From Nitrosomonadales bacterium (GTDB lineage: Bacteria; Pseudomonadota; Gammaproteobacteria; Burkholderiales; SG8-41): a stretch of 6,712 nt of DNA. The stretch is taken from assembly GCA_009885185.1 (NCBI GenBank), contig VFLF01000938.1:1-6712 (forward strand), in the 5' to 3' direction. The notes beneath the pieces are model-generated. The model was not told the origin of the DNA, did no database searches, and saw only the letters and a program-made list of their open reading frames with translations. Of this stretch, positions 5,788 to 6,712 are shown piece after piece. Both the position numbers and the translations under genes were made by a program. Position 1 is the stretch's first letter; the number at the start of each line of letters is the position of its first letter.

Positions 5788-6712
5788 ATGAAACAGATCA
5801 CTGCCACTAACGACTTCGTTGTTAAATTCGCCAACGTCAACGGCTCTGGCTCGGCGTCGGCGAACGAACTGTTCGCGCGCGCGATACTGCGCATGGGCGT
5901 GCCGGTTTCCCCGCGCAATATTTTCCCGTCGAACATTCAGGGCCTGCCCACGTGGTACGAAGTACGCGTGAACGAAGCCGGCTATCAGGGTCGGCGCGGC
6001 GGCGTGGACATGATGGTGGCGATGAACCCGCAAACCTGGGACAAGGACATTAAGGAAATCGACGCCGGCGGCTACCTGTTTTACGACAGCTCCAAGCCGA
6101 TGCCGAAATCGAAATTCCGCGAAGACATCAACGTCATCGGCATGCCGCTGACCGAAGTCTGTAACGCCACCTACTCTGATCCGCGCCAGCGCCAGTTGTT
6201 CAAGAACATCATTTACGTCGGCGCGCTGTCGGCGCTGCTCGACATCGACCCGGCGGAAATCGAAAAGCTCTTCACCGAGCAATACAAAGGCAAGGAAGCG
6301 CTGCTGCAATCGAACTTCAAAGCGCTGAAACTGGGCCGCGATTACGCGCTCGCCAACCTGTCATGCCCGCTGGGCATCAAGGTGAAGCGCGCCAACAACG
6401 TGGGCGACAAGATTTTCATCGACGGCAACAGCGCGGCGGCGCTGGGCGCGGTCTACGGCGGCGCCACGGTGTGCGCGTGGTATCCGATCACGCCGTCGTC
6501 GTCGCTCGCCGAATCCTTTATCAGCTATTGCCAGAAATTGCGCAAAGAGCCGGAAACCGGCAAGGCGCGCTACGCCATCATTCAGGGCGAAGACGAACTT
6601 GCCTCGGTGGGCATCGCCATCGGCGCGGGCTGGAACGGGTCACGTTCCTTCACTACCACCTCCGGCCCCGGCATTTCGCTGATGAATGAATTCATCGGCC
6701 TTGCCTACTTCG
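5788..6712 (+). CDS. korA: 2-oxoacid:acceptor oxidoreductase, fused gamma-alpha subunit (KorA type), 3' end outside window
   Basis: The first 308 codons of a KorA-type subunit are present; the gene runs off the window. Such enzymes decarboxylate 2-oxoacids to acyl-CoA with TPP, passing electrons to ferredoxin or another acceptor. The gamma domain comes first (about residues 1-190), with FANVNGSGSASANELFARAI at 14-33 and FPSNIQGLPTWYEV at 46-59. The alpha domain follows, with the hallmark YPITPSSSLAESF from 232, GEDELAS with Glu268 and Glu270, and TTTSGPGISLMNEFIGLA. Gamma fused ahead of alpha is typical of two-subunit KorAB enzymes, whose beta subunit binds TPP diphosphate; it should lie just downstream. 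The ATG at 5788 precedes the conserved start and leaves a 26-base AT-rich gap after the flavoprotein stop, without a Shine-Dalgarno sequence. 2-Oxoglutarate is the likeliest substrate by overall resemblance and context. Branched-chain or aryl 2-oxoacids remain possible. Confidence 0.88.
   Translation, partial: MKQITATNDFVVKFANVNGSGSASANELFARAILRMGVPVSPRNIFPSNIQGLPTWYEVRVNEAGYQGRRGGVDMMVAMNPQTWDKDIKEIDAGGYLFYDSSKPMPKSKFREDINVIGMPLTEVCNATYSDPRQRQLFKNIIYVGALSALLDIDPAEIEKLFTEQYKGKEALLQSNFKALKLGRDYALANLSCPLGIKVKRANNVGDKIFIDGNSAAALGAVYGGATVCAWYPITPSSSLAESFISYCQKLRKEPETGKARYAIIQGEDELASVGIAIGAGWNGSRSFTTTSGPGISLMNEFIGLAYF

Noticed and set aside
5269..6309. Minus-strand open frame (346 codons) spanning the junction of the flavoprotein and korA
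   Set aside because: It runs opposite two genes with firm homology and shows only low-complexity, shadow-type composition.

Overview
The window looks like chromosomal DNA of a betaproteobacterium, probably Burkholderiales or Rhodocyclales. This rests on GC-rich coding sequence, a family III CoA-transferase remnant, two tandem TctC/Bug-type periplasmic binding proteins (a family greatly expanded in Burkholderiales), and a three-part NAD(P)-linked 2-oxoacid oxidoreductase layout of the kind known from Azoarcus/Thauera relatives. The assignment is an inference from gene content; there is no rRNA or other marker here.

Layout. Positions 1 to about 100 are non-coding, carry short direct repeats, and abut the C-terminal third of a CaiB/BaiF CoA-transferase (103-507, +), which has lost its N-terminal part. 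After a 158-base gap comes an exported protein of unknown function (666-1367, +). Converging on it from the minus strand is an apparent operon read from 3679 down to 1391: TctC paralog A (2705-3679), TctC paralog B (1719-2693), and a small probably exported protein (about 1391-1704) whose signal peptide and mature part lie in different frames. No TctA/TctB membrane genes are visible. An AT-rich divergent intergenic region (3680-3886) separates this operon from a plus-strand operon: a 624-residue GltD-like iron-sulfur flavoprotein (3887-5761) and a fused gamma-alpha subunit of a 2-oxoacid:acceptor oxidoreductase (5788 to beyond the window end). The TPP-binding beta subunit is expected just downstream, outside the window.

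How the genes work together. The right-hand pair most likely forms a 2-oxoacid (probably 2-oxoglutarate) oxidoreductase. KorA/KorB would oxidatively decarboxylate the 2-oxoacid to acyl-CoA, and the GltD-like subunit would pass electrons between its iron-sulfur clusters, FAD and NAD(P). The left-hand genes suggest capture of carboxylate substrates in the periplasm and CoA activation of organic acids, but the CoA-transferase here is a remnant, so any functional link is weak.

The points most worth a second look are the electron-transfer subunit beside KorA, the split small gene after the TctC pair, and the abrupt loss of CoA-transferase homology near position 100. I see no CRISPR array, phage gene, tRNA, rRNA or recognisable defence system.
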